Shown here piece by piece: positions 27,314 through 35,970 of a DNA stretch of 64,000 bases. Position numbers and translations under genes: made by a program. Numbering within the stretch: position 1 is the stretch's first letter; each line of letters opens with the position of its first letter. Under the pieces are notes generated by a model. The model saw only the letters and a list, made by a program, of their open reading frames with translations, was not told where the DNA came from and searched no databases. Source of the stretch: Desulfatitalea tepidiphila (GTDB taxonomy: Bacteria > Desulfobacterota > Desulfobacteria > Desulfobacterales > Desulfosarcinaceae); assembly GCF_001293685.1 (NCBI RefSeq), contig NZ_BCAG01000001.1, forward strand, positions 248,001 through 312,000. Reading direction: 5' to 3'.

Positions 27314-28318
27314 ATGATGAAAACTGCGCCACATTGCCCACTTTCGGATCACCGCCACCGCGTCATCAGCTACCTGAGGGTTTCGGTCACGGATCGCTGC
27401 AATTTGAGATGCCGCTACTGCATGACCAGCCATACCCGCTGGCTGCCCAAAGGGCACATCCTCACCTTGGAAGAGATCCATCGCATGGTGCGTATCGCAG
27501 TAGGGCTGGGGATCACCAAGGTCCGCCTGACCGGCGGAGAGCCATTGTATCGCAAGGGCATCGTCGGGCTCGTCCAAAAGTTGGCCGCCGAACCCGGCAT
27601 CGAAGACCTCTCCATGACCACCAACGGCACGTTGCTGGCCGAAAAGGCGTCGGCCTTGAAGGCGGCCGGTTTGAAACGGATCAACATCAGCCTCGACACC
27701 ACGGATCCACAGGGTTTCGCGGAATTGACCGGCCGGGACCTGTTTTCCGCCGTCTGGCAGGGGATCATGACGGCCCGGGAGGTCGGCTTTACGCCGATTA
27801 AAATCAACGCCGTGGTCCTGCGCGGCTGCAACGACGATCAGATCGAAGCCCTGGCCGACCTGAGCCGCCGCTATCCGTTTCACGTGCGTTTCATTGAATA
27901 TATGCCCATCGCCACCGATCCTCACGAGGCGGAACATTTTTTCTTCCCGATCACCGAAATCGCCCAGCGTTTGGAAAAGATGGGACGACTGTTGCCTGTG
28001 GCGCACGAGAGACTCGACGGGCCGGCCCAGCGCTATCGTTTTGCCGATGCGCCGGGTGAAATCGGCCTGATCGGCTCGATGAGTTCCCATTTTTGCGATA
28101 CCTGCAACCGCATGCGATTGACGGCCGACGGCCACCTGCGGCCGTGCCTGCTGTCCGACGAAGAGGTCAATGTCATCGATGCCTTGCGCCAGGGGGCCGG
28201 GGACGAGGAGATCGCCGCCATCTATGCCCGGGCCGTGGCCATGAAAAAAGGCCACCACCGGCTCAGTTTTACCGGCGATTGTTCGTTGCGGACCAAGATG
28301 GCCAGCATTGGAGGATAG
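27314..28318 (+). CDS. moaA: GTP 3',8-cyclase MoaA
   Basis: MoaA is the radical SAM enzyme that starts molybdenum-cofactor synthesis from GTP. ATG 27314 (or 27317) gives ~334 residues; the frame is open further upstream but unlike the family. The first 4Fe-4S site is CNLRCRYC, followed by KVRLTGGEPLYRKGI and RINISLDT. The second cluster site is FCDTCNRMRLTADGHLRPCL. The protein ends SIGG, the double-Gly tail needed for activity. mobA follows five bases later. Confidence 0.95.
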   Translation: MMKTAPHCPLSDHRHRVISYLRVSVTDRCNLRCRYCMTSHTRWLPKGHILTLEEIHRMVRIAVGLGITKVRLTGGEPLYRKGIVGLVQKLAAEPGIEDLSMTTNGTLLAEKASALKAAGLKRINISLDTTDPQGFAELTGRDLFSAVWQGIMTAREVGFTPIKINAVVLRGCNDDQIEALADLSRRYPFHVRFIEYMPIATDPHEAEHFFFPITEIAQRLEKMGRLLPVAHERLDGPAQRYRFADAPGEIGLIGSMSSHFCDTCNRMRLTADGHLRPCLLSDEEVNVIDALRQGAGDEEIAAIYARAVAMKKGHHRLSFTGDCSLRTKMASIGG

Positions 28319-28323
28319 GGCCG

Positions 28324-28953
28324 GTGCCTTCAGGCCGGGATAATACCAACTGCAGTGCCGTTATTCTGGCCGGCGGGCTCAACACGCGCATGGGGGGCCG
28401 CAACAAGGCGTTCATCGAGATCGGCGGCCAAACCATCCTGGACCGCTTGCTGGGCACCCTGACCCCTTTTTTTACCCGCATCCTCCTGGTGACCCGTCAG
28501 CCGGAGCTATACGCGGTCCTGCCCCTGCGTGTCGTGCAGGATGTGTACACGGCGCGATCCTCCCTGACCGGCATCCATGCCGGCCTGACCCATATCGAAA
28601 CCGATCATGCATTGATGCTCCCCTGCGACGCCCCCTTCGTCCAGCCCGCTTTGATCCGGCTGCTGCTCGATGCCGTCGAACCCGGAATCGATGCCGTCGT
28701 GCCGCGGATCGGCGGCTACTACGAGCCACTGTGTGCCGTCTATTCCCGCCGCTGCATCGCGCCCATCGAAGCCCAGCTGGAAAACAGCGTGTACAAGATC
28801 ACGCGGTTTTTCGATGAGATCCGGGTCAGGACGCTCTCCGAAGAGCAGATTCGTGCCGTGGATCCGGACCTGCGTTCCTTTCTCAACGTCAATAACGCCG
28901 ATGCCCTGCAGGCGATCCTGGCCCAAGGCTGTGATCGCGGCAGCGGCGAATAG
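28324..28953 (+). CDS. mobA: Molybdenum cofactor guanylyltransferase MobA
   Basis: GTG 28324 lies nine bases after GGAGG inside the end of moaA, giving 209 residues. MobA adds GMP to molybdopterin for the bis-MGD cofactor of formate dehydrogenases and related enzymes. Family motifs are AVILAGGLNTRMGGRNKAF (nucleotide-binding loop), ARSSLTGIHAGL, MLPCDAPFVQP, YEPLCAVYSRRC and FLNVNNADAL. It is convergent with mobB, which ends 25 bases away. Confidence 0.94.
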   Translation: MPSGRDNTNCSAVILAGGLNTRMGGRNKAFIEIGGQTILDRLLGTLTPFFTRILLVTRQPELYAVLPLRVVQDVYTARSSLTGIHAGLTHIETDHALMLPCDAPFVQPALIRLLLDAVEPGIDAVVPRIGGYYEPLCAVYSRRCIAPIEAQLENSVYKITRFFDEIRVRTLSEEQIRAVDPDLRSFLNVNNADALQAILAQGCDRGSGE

Positions 28954-28977
28954 TGGTCGGTTGGACCTGCGTCTATT

Positions 28978-29487
28978 TTAAGCGGCCGGCTTTCTCAGAA
29001 ATCGCGCTTCGATGAAATCGGCGACGGCCTGAACGTCGTCGATGGGCAGGCAGGGCACGCCGAGGTCGATGGCAATGTCCGAGACCACGGCGATCAGGTG
29101 GGGGGACGACCCCTTGGTGTGCCATGGGCTGCGATGGGCAGTGCTGCGGAACAGCTCGATCTTGGGCATGTCGCTCTGCTTGTATCCTTCGGCGATCACC
29201 AGGTCCCGGTCCTCGAAGAAGCGCTCGACGATATCCTTCAGACGCATCTCCTCGTCCAGATCCTTGACCATGGCGATTTTACGCGCCGAGGAGATGACCA
29301 CGGTGGCGGCGCCGGCCTGCTTGTGGCGCCACGAGTCTTTGCCCTCATGGTCGATATCGAACCCATGCGCATCGTGTTTGACGGTTCCCAAGCGGTAGCC
29401 CCGGCGGCTCAATTCGGGGATCAGTTTCTCCAGCAGGGTGGTTTTTCCGGAATCCTTTTTGCTGACGAGGCAGACGATGGGGGGCAT
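28978..29487 (-). CDS. mobB: Molybdopterin-guanine dinucleotide biosynthesis adaptor MobB
   Basis: The 169-residue P-loop protein assists MobA. It has CLVSKKDSGKTTLLEKLIPE (Walker A), LGTVKHDAHGFDIDHEGKDS and LVIAEGYKQSDMPKIELFRS, all typical of MobB. An AGGAGAG ribosome site precedes the ATG. It faces mobA tail to tail. Confidence 0.93.
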   Translation of the reverse strand: MPPIVCLVSKKDSGKTTLLEKLIPELSRRGYRLGTVKHDAHGFDIDHEGKDSWRHKQAGAATVVISSARKIAMVKDLDEEMRLKDIVERFFEDRDLVIAEGYKQSDMPKIELFRSTAHRSPWHTKGSSPHLIAVVSDIAIDLGVPCLPIDDVQAVADFIEARFLRKPAA

Positions 29488-29524
29488 GTGTCTCTCCTGT
29501 GGGTGAGGTTGATGGCACCCCTTA

Positions 29525-29638
29525 TCACAATCCCGACTTGATCACCAGGTCGGCGATCGGCCCCCTGGAGCGTTCCCCTTTGAGCACGATGTGGGCGTAA
29601 ATGCGGCTGCCTTTGAATTTATGGTCAAAGGAGCTCAT
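29525..29638 (-). CDS. Candidate 37-residue ORF upstream of mobB
   Basis: ATG 29638 to TGA 29525 encodes MSSFDHKFKGSRIYAHIVLK and 17 more residues, ending 37 bases before mobB. Codon choice looks coding-like, but the ribosome site is weak and I know no family. It might be a short leader gene of mobB or the remnant of a longer gene. The remaining space to lnt shows nothing else. Confidence 0.3.
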   Translation of the reverse strand: MSSFDHKFKGSRIYAHIVLKGERSRGPIADLVIKSGL

Positions 29639-29761
29639 TTCTCAATCAATCTTGCCTTAAATGATTCGGGCAGTTGTGATATAGGCTCATTTTTCCGTCC
29701 GTCCCGTACGGTTGGTGAAGCGCTTCAATAGTTACCTATTTATGGTTTGAATGGATCGTCG

Positions 29762-31354
29762 ATGTTCTGGACCCGCATGAAACCCTACCGTGGTCGGCTG
29801 TTGCTGGCAATGCTCAGCGGCATCCTGCTGACAGCGGCCTTTCCTAAAATCGATCAGGGCTGGATCGCCTGGTTCGCTCTGGTGCCGCTGCTGTTGGCGT
29901 TGCGCACAACCGGCGGCCGCGCCGGTTTTTGGCTGGGGATGGCCGCCGGCATGGTCCACTATCTTGGCTTGATCTACTGGACCGCCTATACCATGCACCT
30001 TTACGGGCGGCTCCCGTGGATTCAGTCCGTGCTGGTCCTGCTGCTGTTTGCCGCGGTCCTCTCCCTTTTTCTGGGCGGATTTGCCGTTCTGGTGGGTACG
30101 CTGGCATACAGGCCCGCCCACCTGGTGCTCGTGGCACCGGCCGCCTGGGTGCTGATTGAATGGCTGCGCAGCTGGATCCTGACCGGTTTCCCCTGGGAAC
30201 TGTTGGGATACAGTCAATACGACCACCTCTGGGTGATCCAGCCGGCCGATCTTTTCGGCGTTTTCGGAATTTCCGGCTTGATCGTGCTGTTCAATGCGGT
30301 GCTGACTCTGGCCCTGCTCTATTGGGCCGAGAAGCCGTGGCAGCGCCATGGAGTGCCGCGCGGGATGGTGGTGATCGGCGGACTGCTGGTCGCCGGCCTA
30401 TTGGTGGGGACAGCGGCGTACGGCCTGTTTCGCATCCGGCACATCGACGCTCGCATCGCGGAGGCCGAATATGCCGACGTGGCCGTGGTGCAGGGCAACA
30501 TCGACCAGGCCCAAAAATGGGATGCCAGCTTCCAGGTGCTCACCACGGCCAAGTACAAGGAGCTTTCGGCCGCCGCGGCCGGCGGCGGCGCCCAACTGGT
30601 GATATGGCCGGAAACAGCTACCCCGTTTTACCTGTTTCACGACAAGGTGTTGACCCAGATGGTCGTTCAGGGGATTCAGGACATCGGCGCAGACTTCATC
30701 GTCGGCAGTCCCAATGTGGATCTGGGCGGCAAGGCGCCGGTCTATTACAACAGTGCCTATCTTATCGGGGCCGACGGCCAGGTGGGCGGCAAATACGACA
30801 AGGTCCACCTGGTGCCGTTCGGGGAGTATGTGCCCATGAAGCGCTGGCTCCCTTTTCTGGGCAAAATGGTGGCCCAGGTCGGGGATTTTCAGGCCGGCCG
30901 GCAGGGCAGCACCTTGCAGTGGCGGCAGCATCCCGTCGGCATGCTGATCTGTTATGAAGCCATATTTCCCGAGCTGGCCCGGGACATGGCCTGCAATGGG
31001 GCCCAACTGCTGGTCAATATCACCAACGATGCCTGGTTCGGCAGGACCAGCGCGGCGTATCAACACTTCTCCATGGCCGTCTTCCGGAGCGTGGAGAATC
31101 GACGATTCCTCGCGCGCGCCGCTAACACGGGCATCAGCGGGTTCGTCGATCCCAACGGACGCATTCTGGCGGCCACGGACCTTTACAAGGATGCGGCCTT
31201 GACCGCCCGGGTTCATTTTTTGAGCCAAACAACCCTGTACAGCCGTTGGGGGGACTACCCCCTCGTCCTGGCCGTCCTGACGACTCTGGGGGGCTTTGCC
31301 GCCGCCCGCTTGAAACGCTCGCGACACCGTGAAAGTAGACCGCCCGGGCTCTGA
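29762..31354 (+). CDS. lnt: Apolipoprotein N-acyltransferase
   Basis: Lnt adds the third acyl chain to lipoproteins in the inner membrane. ATG 29762 is used (a TTG at 29747 is possible), giving 530 residues. The N-terminal ~200 residues hold about six membrane helices. The periplasmic nitrilase domain follows with the Glu-Lys-Cys triad in VIWPETATPF, GGKYDKVHLVPFGEYVP and GMLICYEAIFPEL, then NITNDAWFGRTSAAYQH and RAANTGISGFVDPNGR. A last hydrophobic segment (YPLVLAVLTTLGGFAAARL) anchors the C-terminus. This implies an outer membrane with triacylated lipoproteins. Confidence 0.95.
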   Translation: MFWTRMKPYRGRLLLAMLSGILLTAAFPKIDQGWIAWFALVPLLLALRTTGGRAGFWLGMAAGMVHYLGLIYWTAYTMHLYGRLPWIQSVLVLLLFAAVLSLFLGGFAVLVGTLAYRPAHLVLVAPAAWVLIEWLRSWILTGFPWELLGYSQYDHLWVIQPADLFGVFGISGLIVLFNAVLTLALLYWAEKPWQRHGVPRGMVVIGGLLVAGLLVGTAAYGLFRIRHIDARIAEAEYADVAVVQGNIDQAQKWDASFQVLTTAKYKELSAAAAGGGAQLVIWPETATPFYLFHDKVLTQMVVQGIQDIGADFIVGSPNVDLGGKAPVYYNSAYLIGADGQVGGKYDKVHLVPFGEYVPMKRWLPFLGKMVAQVGDFQAGRQGSTLQWRQHPVGMLICYEAIFPELARDMACNGAQLLVNITNDAWFGRTSAAYQHFSMAVFRSVENRRFLARAANTGISGFVDPNGRILAATDLYKDAALTARVHFLSQTTLYSRWGDYPLVLAVLTTLGGFAAARLKRSRHRESRPPGL

Positions 31355-31390
31355 ATTTTCATCCAGGCACCGATCGATTGCATCCAATGG

Positions 31391-31457
31391 CAGCAATTCA
31401 AACTGAATGTGCTCCACCCACGCCGGGTTTAATGAATGACATTCAGTTAGAATCGCT
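31391..31457. repeat. Minimal (~60-bp) copy of the AATTCTAACTGAATG inverted-repeat element
   Basis: Left end GCAGCAATTCAAACTGAATG and right end ATTCAGTTAGAATCGCT are inverted. Inside, only CCACCCACGCCGGGTTTAAT remains, matching the right-hand part of the 297-bp copies at 60303-60610 and 63357-63662. It appears to be an internal-deletion derivative. Confidence 0.6.
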
Positions 31458-31475
31458 TATCCTATGGACATCCGG

Positions 31476-31503
31476 TTGACATCCGGATCAATGGGTATAA
31501 ACT
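31476..31503 (+). promoter_or_regulatory. Possible prfB promoter
   Basis: TTGACA at 31476-31481 and TAAACT at 31498-31503 are spaced by 16 bases, about 80 bases ahead of prfB. Confidence 0.35.
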
Positions 31504-31505
31504 AA

Positions 31506-31547
31506 TGCGCATCCACAAAGTGCCGATTGGCCATTAGTGGATGCGCA
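31506..31547 (+). other. Long-stem hairpin in the prfB leader
   Basis: TGCGCATCCAC and GTGGATGCGCA make a perfect 11-base-pair stem around a 20-base loop containing GATTGGCCATT. A related hairpin lies at 34874-34904 on the minus strand. Confidence 0.45.
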
Positions 31548-31581
31548 CAAACTCAAGCCAACACAACAGGAGGGCGCCGCC

Positions 31582-32680
31582 ATGGCCGCAGAAATCAAAC
31601 AAACGCTCAAAGCTTTGAGGACCAAATTAACCCGCCTCGGAGAGTGTCTTTGACCTAACCGCCAAGAAGAACCGCCTGGCGGAATTGGAATCGATCGTGG
31701 CCCGCAACGGATTCTGGGACAATCCCGAAGCGGCCAAACCCCTGCTCAAGGAACGTACCTTTCTGAGCGCACGCATCGAGGCTTACAACAGCCTGCTGTC
31801 CGATATCGACGACAACGATCTGCTCGTGGAAATGGCCCTGGAAGAGGACGACGCCCAGACCCTGACCGAGGTGGAACAGCAGGTCGACGCGTTGGAGCGG
31901 CGCATCCACGAGTTTTCCCTGGATATGATGCTCGACGGTGAGCTGGATGGCAACAACGCCATCGTCAGTATCAATGCCGGCGCCGGTGGCACCGACGCCC
32001 AGGACTGGGCCGAGATGATGCTGCGCATGTACCTGCGCTGGACCGAGCAGCGCCATTACAAGACCGAAATCCTCGATCTGCAGCCCGGAGACGAAGCCGG
32101 CATCAAGAGCGCCACCTTTACCGTCAAGGGTCAGTATGCCTATGGTTATCTGAAAAGCGAGATCGGGGTGCACCGGCTGGTGCGGATATCGCCCTACAAT
32201 GCCAGCGGCAAGCGCCAGACCTCCTTTGCTTCCGTGTTCGTCTATCCCGAGGTGGACAACGAAATCGTCATTGACATCGAGGACAAGGACCTGCGCATCG
32301 ATACGTTTCGGGCCAGCGGGTCGGGCGGCCAGCACGTCAACAAGACCTCCAGCGCGGTGCGCATCACCCATCTGCCCACGGGCATCGTCGTGCAGTGCCA
32401 GCAGGAAAAATCCCAGCACCGCAATAAGGAGATGGCCATGAAGGTGCTGCGGTCGCGGTTGTATCAACACGAAAAGGAAAAGCAGGATGCCGAACTGCAA
32501 CAGGTGCATGACAGCAAGGACGAGATCGCCTGGGGCAGCCAGATCCGTTCCTATGTGCTCCACCCCTACCAGATGGTCAAGGATCATCGCATCAACATGG
32601 AAGTCGGCAATGTGAACAGCGTGCTCGACGGACAGCTCGATGCATTGATCGAAGGCGTGTTGCTGAGCGGCGTCGAATAG
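31582..32680 (+). CDS. prfB: Peptide chain release factor 2, with programmed +1 frameshift
   Basis: RF2 ends translation at UGA and UAA. ATG 31582 follows AGGAGG. The first frame stops at TGA 31651-31653 within CTT-TGA-C, preceded by the Shine-Dalgarno-like GGAGAG; slipping past T31651 restores the long frame (GAC CTA ACC GCC...) to 32680. This is the classic autoregulatory prfB frameshift: scarce RF2 favours slippage. The joined product (31582-31650 plus 31652-32680) is 365 residues. The peptidyl-hydrolysis motif is SGSGGQHVNKTSSAVR, with KGQYAYGYLKSEIGVHRLVR upstream. Confidence 0.96.
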
Positions 32681-32730
32681 TTGCGACAACGGCGCCGGTG
32701 GCCGGGAGAGGAATCTGTTATGTGATCGGT

Positions 32731-32790
32731 TGAGAAGTGTTAAGTTTAAAGTGTTCAGTTTGAAGTGAAGGTATTCTGTCGATTTTAGAT
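32731..32790 (+). repeat. AGTTTAAAGTG-type dispersed repeat, copy D (single arm)
   Basis: GAAGTGTTAAGTTTAAAGTG runs into GAAGTGAAGGTATTCTGTCG, ATTTTAGATG. It fills the gap between prfB and the HD-domain gene. Confidence 0.85.
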
Positions 32791-32811
32791 GATATCCGGT
32801 GAGTGACGGAC

Positions 32812-33429
32812 ATGATGCACGTGGATGCCGAGGCCATCATTTTCGAATACTACCGACGGGGCTCGCCGTTGGCTGATACGCTGCTGGACCACAGTCGCAG
32901 GGTGCGGGACAAGGCCCTGGCCGTGGCGAGCGGTTTGACCGGTGAGCCGGTGGATCTGGATTTTCTATCCGCCGCGGCCATGCTCCACGATATCGGCATC
33001 ATCGAGACGGCGGCCCCGTCCATTCATTGCCACGGCATGCAGCCCTATGTGCGCCACGGCATTATCGGCCGCCGCATGCTCGAAGCCCATGGGCTCGATC
33101 GGCTCGCCCTGGTGTGCGAGCGCCATATCGGCACCGGCATCACCCGTGAGGACGTTCGTCGGCAGCGGTTGCCCCTGCCCAGTCGCGACATGGCGCCGCT
33201 CTCTTTGGAAGAGACGATAGTCTGCTATGCGGATAAGTTTTTTTCCAAGACCAATGGCGGCTGCGAGCACACCGCAGAACAGGTCACCGCCGATTTGGCC
33301 CGTTATGGAGCGGAGAAGGCGGCCGTATTTCTGGCCTGGCACCGCCGGTTCGAAACCCGGTCATCTGCACCGCCGGTCATGACCGACATGGGGGACCGGG
33401 TTCACGCCGATTCAAGGAGTACATCATGA
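32812..33429 (+). CDS. HD-domain (metal-dependent phosphohydrolase-type) protein
   Basis: ATG 32812 has GGTGAG eight bases upstream; GTG 32803 is an alternative. The 205 residues hold an HD domain: H in [12 protein letters not shown], the doublet in [23 protein letters not shown] and [10 protein letters not shown], then D in CYADKFFS. Similar stand-alone HD proteins of bacteria are annotated as putative hydrolases of nucleotides, with no fixed substrate. The gene overlaps thiD by four bases (ATGA), so the two are translationally coupled. Confidence 0.82.
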   Translation: MMHVDAEAIIFEYYRRGSPLADTLLDHSRRVRDKALAVASGLTGEPVDLDFLSAAAMLHDIGIIETAAPSIHCHGMQPYVRHGIIGRRMLEAHGLDRLALVCERHIGTGITREDVRRQRLPLPSRDMAPLSLEETIVCYADKFFSKTNGGCEHTAEQVTADLARYGAEKAAVFLAWHRRFETRSSAPPVMTDMGDRVHADSRSTS

Positions 33430-34282
33430 GTTCACCGGAAGACAATCGCCGCAGCGGCCGGGTGTTGCCCGTGGCCCTGACCATCGCCGGTTCGGACAGC
33501 TCGGGCGGCGCCGGCATCCAGGCCGACCTGAAAACCTTTCAGGCCCTGGGGGTTTTCGGCATGAGCGCCATTACTGCGGTGACAGTCCAGAACACCTGCA
33601 AGGTGTACGCGGTTCAGACCATGCCTCCTAAAATCGTCCACGATCAGATCGTCTGCCTGTTCGACGACATTGGCATCGATGCCGTGAAGATCGGCATGGT
33701 GGCCGATGCCGCCGTGATCGAAGCGATCGCGGCGGCCCTTTCAGGCGTGGCGCGGCCGCCGGTGGTGCTCGATCCGGTCATGATCTCCAAGAGCGGTTAT
33801 GCCCTGCTCGATCCCCAGGCGCGGCAGGCGTTGATTCAGCACCTGTTTCCCCTGGCTCAGGTGGTCACCCCCAACATTCATGAGGCCGAGGCCCTGATCG
33901 GCAGCCGGATCGAAACCGAGGCGCAGATGCGTACGGCCGCCGAACGGATCAGGGCGTTGGGAGCGGAAAAGGTGGTGGTCAAAGGCGGGCATCTCGGCGG
34001 GTCCCAGGCCACGGATATCGTTTTCGACGGTCGGCGATTCCAGAGCCTGACCAGCGAACGGCTCGAAACCGCCAATACCCATGGCACCGGCTGTACGTTT
34101 TCATCGGCCATCGCCGCCTACCTGGCGAAAGGGGCGGGTTTTTCGATGCCGTGAGCAACGCCAAACGCTATGTCACCGGCGCCATTGCCAATGCCCTGGC
34201 CATTGGGAAAGGGCACGGGCCGACCGACCACTTTTTCGATCTTTACCGGCGCGCCGGGTTGACGTCAGATCCAGTCCGGTAG
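33426..34282 (+). pseudogene. thiD: Hydroxymethylpyrimidine/phosphomethylpyrimidine kinase with a 3' frameshift
   Basis: ThiD phosphorylates HMP twice for thiamine synthesis. The frame opens with [20 protein letters not shown] and includes VQNTCKVYAV, VVLDPVMISKSG, VVTPNIHEAEAL, KGGHLGG and the C-terminal NTHGTGCTFSSAIAAYLAKG. It then stops at 34154 after GAGFSMP. Adding one T to the T5 run at 34139-34143 restores the family-like tail GFFDAVSNAKRYVTGAIANA to the TAG at 34280-34282. As written the product is 242 residues and lacks about the last 45. It may be a real mutation or a homopolymer sequencing error; the kinase core survives either way. Confidence 0.85.
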
Positions 34283-34288
34283 CATCGG

Positions 34289-34729
34289 CTATCCCTTGCT
34301 GCGGTTGCCCTGCCGGTCCCAGAACATTTCGCCCTTGGGGCCGCCGCGATAACCGTCCACGAAATGGATGCGCGCCCTGATCTGCCCATTGTCGTAATAG
34401 CGGGTCACCACGCCATCGAGAATCCCCGCCTCGTAGGGTTCGACACTTTCGATCTTGCCGTCGGGATAATAAAAATAGCTGCGTCCCTGCAACAGGCCGT
34501 CTTTGTACTCTTTTTTGTAACTGACCATGCTTCGGCGGTAATCCTCTCCGCGGCTGGTGCCGGTGATGATGCCGGTGAACGGTTCGTCCTTGCCGATCTC
34601 GTAGACCAACCCATTGCGCTGAAAAGTTTTCGATTCGTCGATTTCGGCCGTGCAGGCGGTGAGGAGCGCGCCCGCCAGGAGAACCAACAGCCATGTGGCC
34701 GCTGAAGCGCATTTGAACCTGACATTCAT
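34289..34729 (-). CDS. Lipoprotein with YwqK/MORN-like repeats
   Basis: ATG 34729 gives 146 residues with a lipoprotein signal (WLLVLLAGALLTAC, acylated Cys at ~26). The mature part has repeated tyrosine/glycine-rich strands (GLLQGRSYFYYPDGKIESVE, GVVTRYYDNGQIRARIHF, FVDGYRGGPKGEMFWDRQGN) of the MORN-2/YwqK type. Such proteins are surface or periplasmic, and their function is generally unknown. Longer upstream ATGs in the frame are rejected for lack of a signal. It converges on the thiD remnant. Confidence 0.7.
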   Translation of the reverse strand: MNVRFKCASAATWLLVLLAGALLTACTAEIDESKTFQRNGLVYEIGKDEPFTGIITGTSRGEDYRRSMVSYKKEYKDGLLQGRSYFYYPDGKIESVEPYEAGILDGVVTRYYDNGQIRARIHFVDGYRGGPKGEMFWDRQGNRSKG

Positions 34730-34873
34730 GATATTTTCCCGATGACGAAGATCACGCCATTCAATCCATAAAATGGATGGATCTGTTAAGGTCTCTACCG
34801 GACGGTGCCGTAACGACTGCAAGCCCGTTGTTGGGATATCGGCAGAACAGCCTGAAACTTTAGGTCGCATCCA

Positions 34874-34904
34874 TCCACAAATGGCCAATTTGCCTATTTG
34901 TGGA
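34874..34904 (-). other. Hairpin related to the prfB-leader hairpin
   Basis: TCCACAAAT and ATTTGTGGA pair around a 13-base loop. On the minus strand the loop region reads AAATTGGCCATTTGTGGATG, similar to the hairpin at 31506-31547. Possibly a dispersed small element. Confidence 0.4.
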
Positions 34905-34965
34905 CGGACACTATGCAACAGTCGGATGGTCGGTCTTTGGAGGCGCGATCGCGAAGCCGCCGGGA

Positions 34966-35874
34966 CTAGAGCCCTAAATACGCCTTGCGCACCTGGTCAT
35001 TGGCCATCAGGCGTTCGGCGCTTTCTTCGAGAATGATGCGGCCGTTTTCCATCACGTATCCGCGGTGGGCCACTTTGAGCGCCAGGTTGGCGTTCTGTTC
35101 GACCAGCAGGATGGTGGTGTTGTTTTCGGCGTTGATTTGACGGATAATGTCGAAAATACGGCCGACCACCAGAGGTGCCAGCCCCAGCGAGGGTTCATCC
35201 AGCAGCAGCAGCCGCGGGCGCGCCATCAGGGCCCTGGCAATGGCCTGCATCTGTTGTTCGCCGCCGGACAGGGTGCCGCCGGCCTGGTGGCGGCGTTGGG
35301 CCAGGATGGGAAAGAGCCCCAGCAACAGGCCGAACACGGTGCCCAGGCCGGCGCCGATGGGCAGGGCGAGCCAGAAACCGATGCCGAAGTGGTAATTGAG
35401 CAGCGCATAGCTGTAGGCGCCCACCGCGAAAAAGGCCACATAGCCCAGGTCGAGCAGGCCGGCCAGGCCGACCACGATGTTCAGGCCCAGCGCCACCACC
35501 ACGTAGATCAACACGTTGGTCATGATGATGGTCTGGTGCCACGAGAAGACAAAGGGAAGGGCCAGGAAGAAGAGGCCCGTCAACACCAGGGCGGGCCGGA
35601 CAATGCGCGGATTTTTGAAGAATTGCCGGGCGATGAGAGTGGATCGGGATGGGGCGGCGTCCGGTCTTCCTTGCCGGGTTTGCCTGCGCCGCATCAGGCG
35701 GCGCCACACGAGCGAAAGCACGAAGCTGCCGAGGCCGACCCACAAGAGGCGGTCCCAGCGCCACGCGATGGTGTTGTCGATGGTGTTGACCCGGATGACC
35801 ATGATCGGAAAGGTCAAAAACATGAACCAGAGGGCCGCCCACAGCGATTTTTTAATCTCGGCGAAAGATATCAT
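34966..35874 (-). pseudogene. LivM-LivF fusion left by deletion in a branched-chain amino-acid ABC operon
   Basis: The intact 302-codon frame starts as a LivM permease (membrane helices, [39 protein letters not shown], to LLLG). At ~35300-35320 it becomes the second half of the LivF ATPase: [20 protein letters not shown] (signature motif), [17 protein letters not shown] (Walker B), ILLVEQN, ending KAYLGL. The rest of LivM, all of LivG and the LivF Walker A part are missing. LivM 'LLLG-FP' and LivF 'LFPIL' similarity marks the join. It cannot work as either a permease or an ATPase as such. An assembly collapse is the main alternative. Confidence 0.82.
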
Positions 35875-35915
35875 GTGCCGTGCATGCCGCTCCTTATGCC
35901 CCGGATGGATGTCTC
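35871..35915 (-). pseudogene. Remnant of livH (last ~14 codons)
   Basis: On the minus strand, [14 protein letters not shown] followed by TGA overlaps the livM start as ATGA, as livH does in intact liv operons. Nothing upstream is LivH-like; repeat copy E begins immediately. Confidence 0.5.
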
Positions 35916-35970
35916 AGTAATAGACAGAATACCTTCACTTTAAACTTTAAACTTTCCACTTTACACTTCC
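35916..35970 (-). repeat. AGTTTAAAGTG-type dispersed repeat, copy E, at a gene break
   Basis: On the minus strand: GGGAAGTGTAAAGTGGAAAG, TTTAAAGTTTAAAGTGAAGG, TATTCTGTCTATTACT. It supplies the stop codon (TAA 35963-35961) of truncated livK and abuts the livH remnant, so it lies exactly at the deletion junction. Confidence 0.85.

Noticed and set aside
27206-28258. 350-codon minus-strand frame opposite moaA
   Set aside because: Complementary shadow; moaA carries both Fe-S motifs and the GG tail.
31476-31501. TTGACA with TATAAA ahead of prfB
   Set aside because: That pair is only 14 bases apart, too short for sigma70; the TAAACT reading at 16 bases was kept at low confidence.
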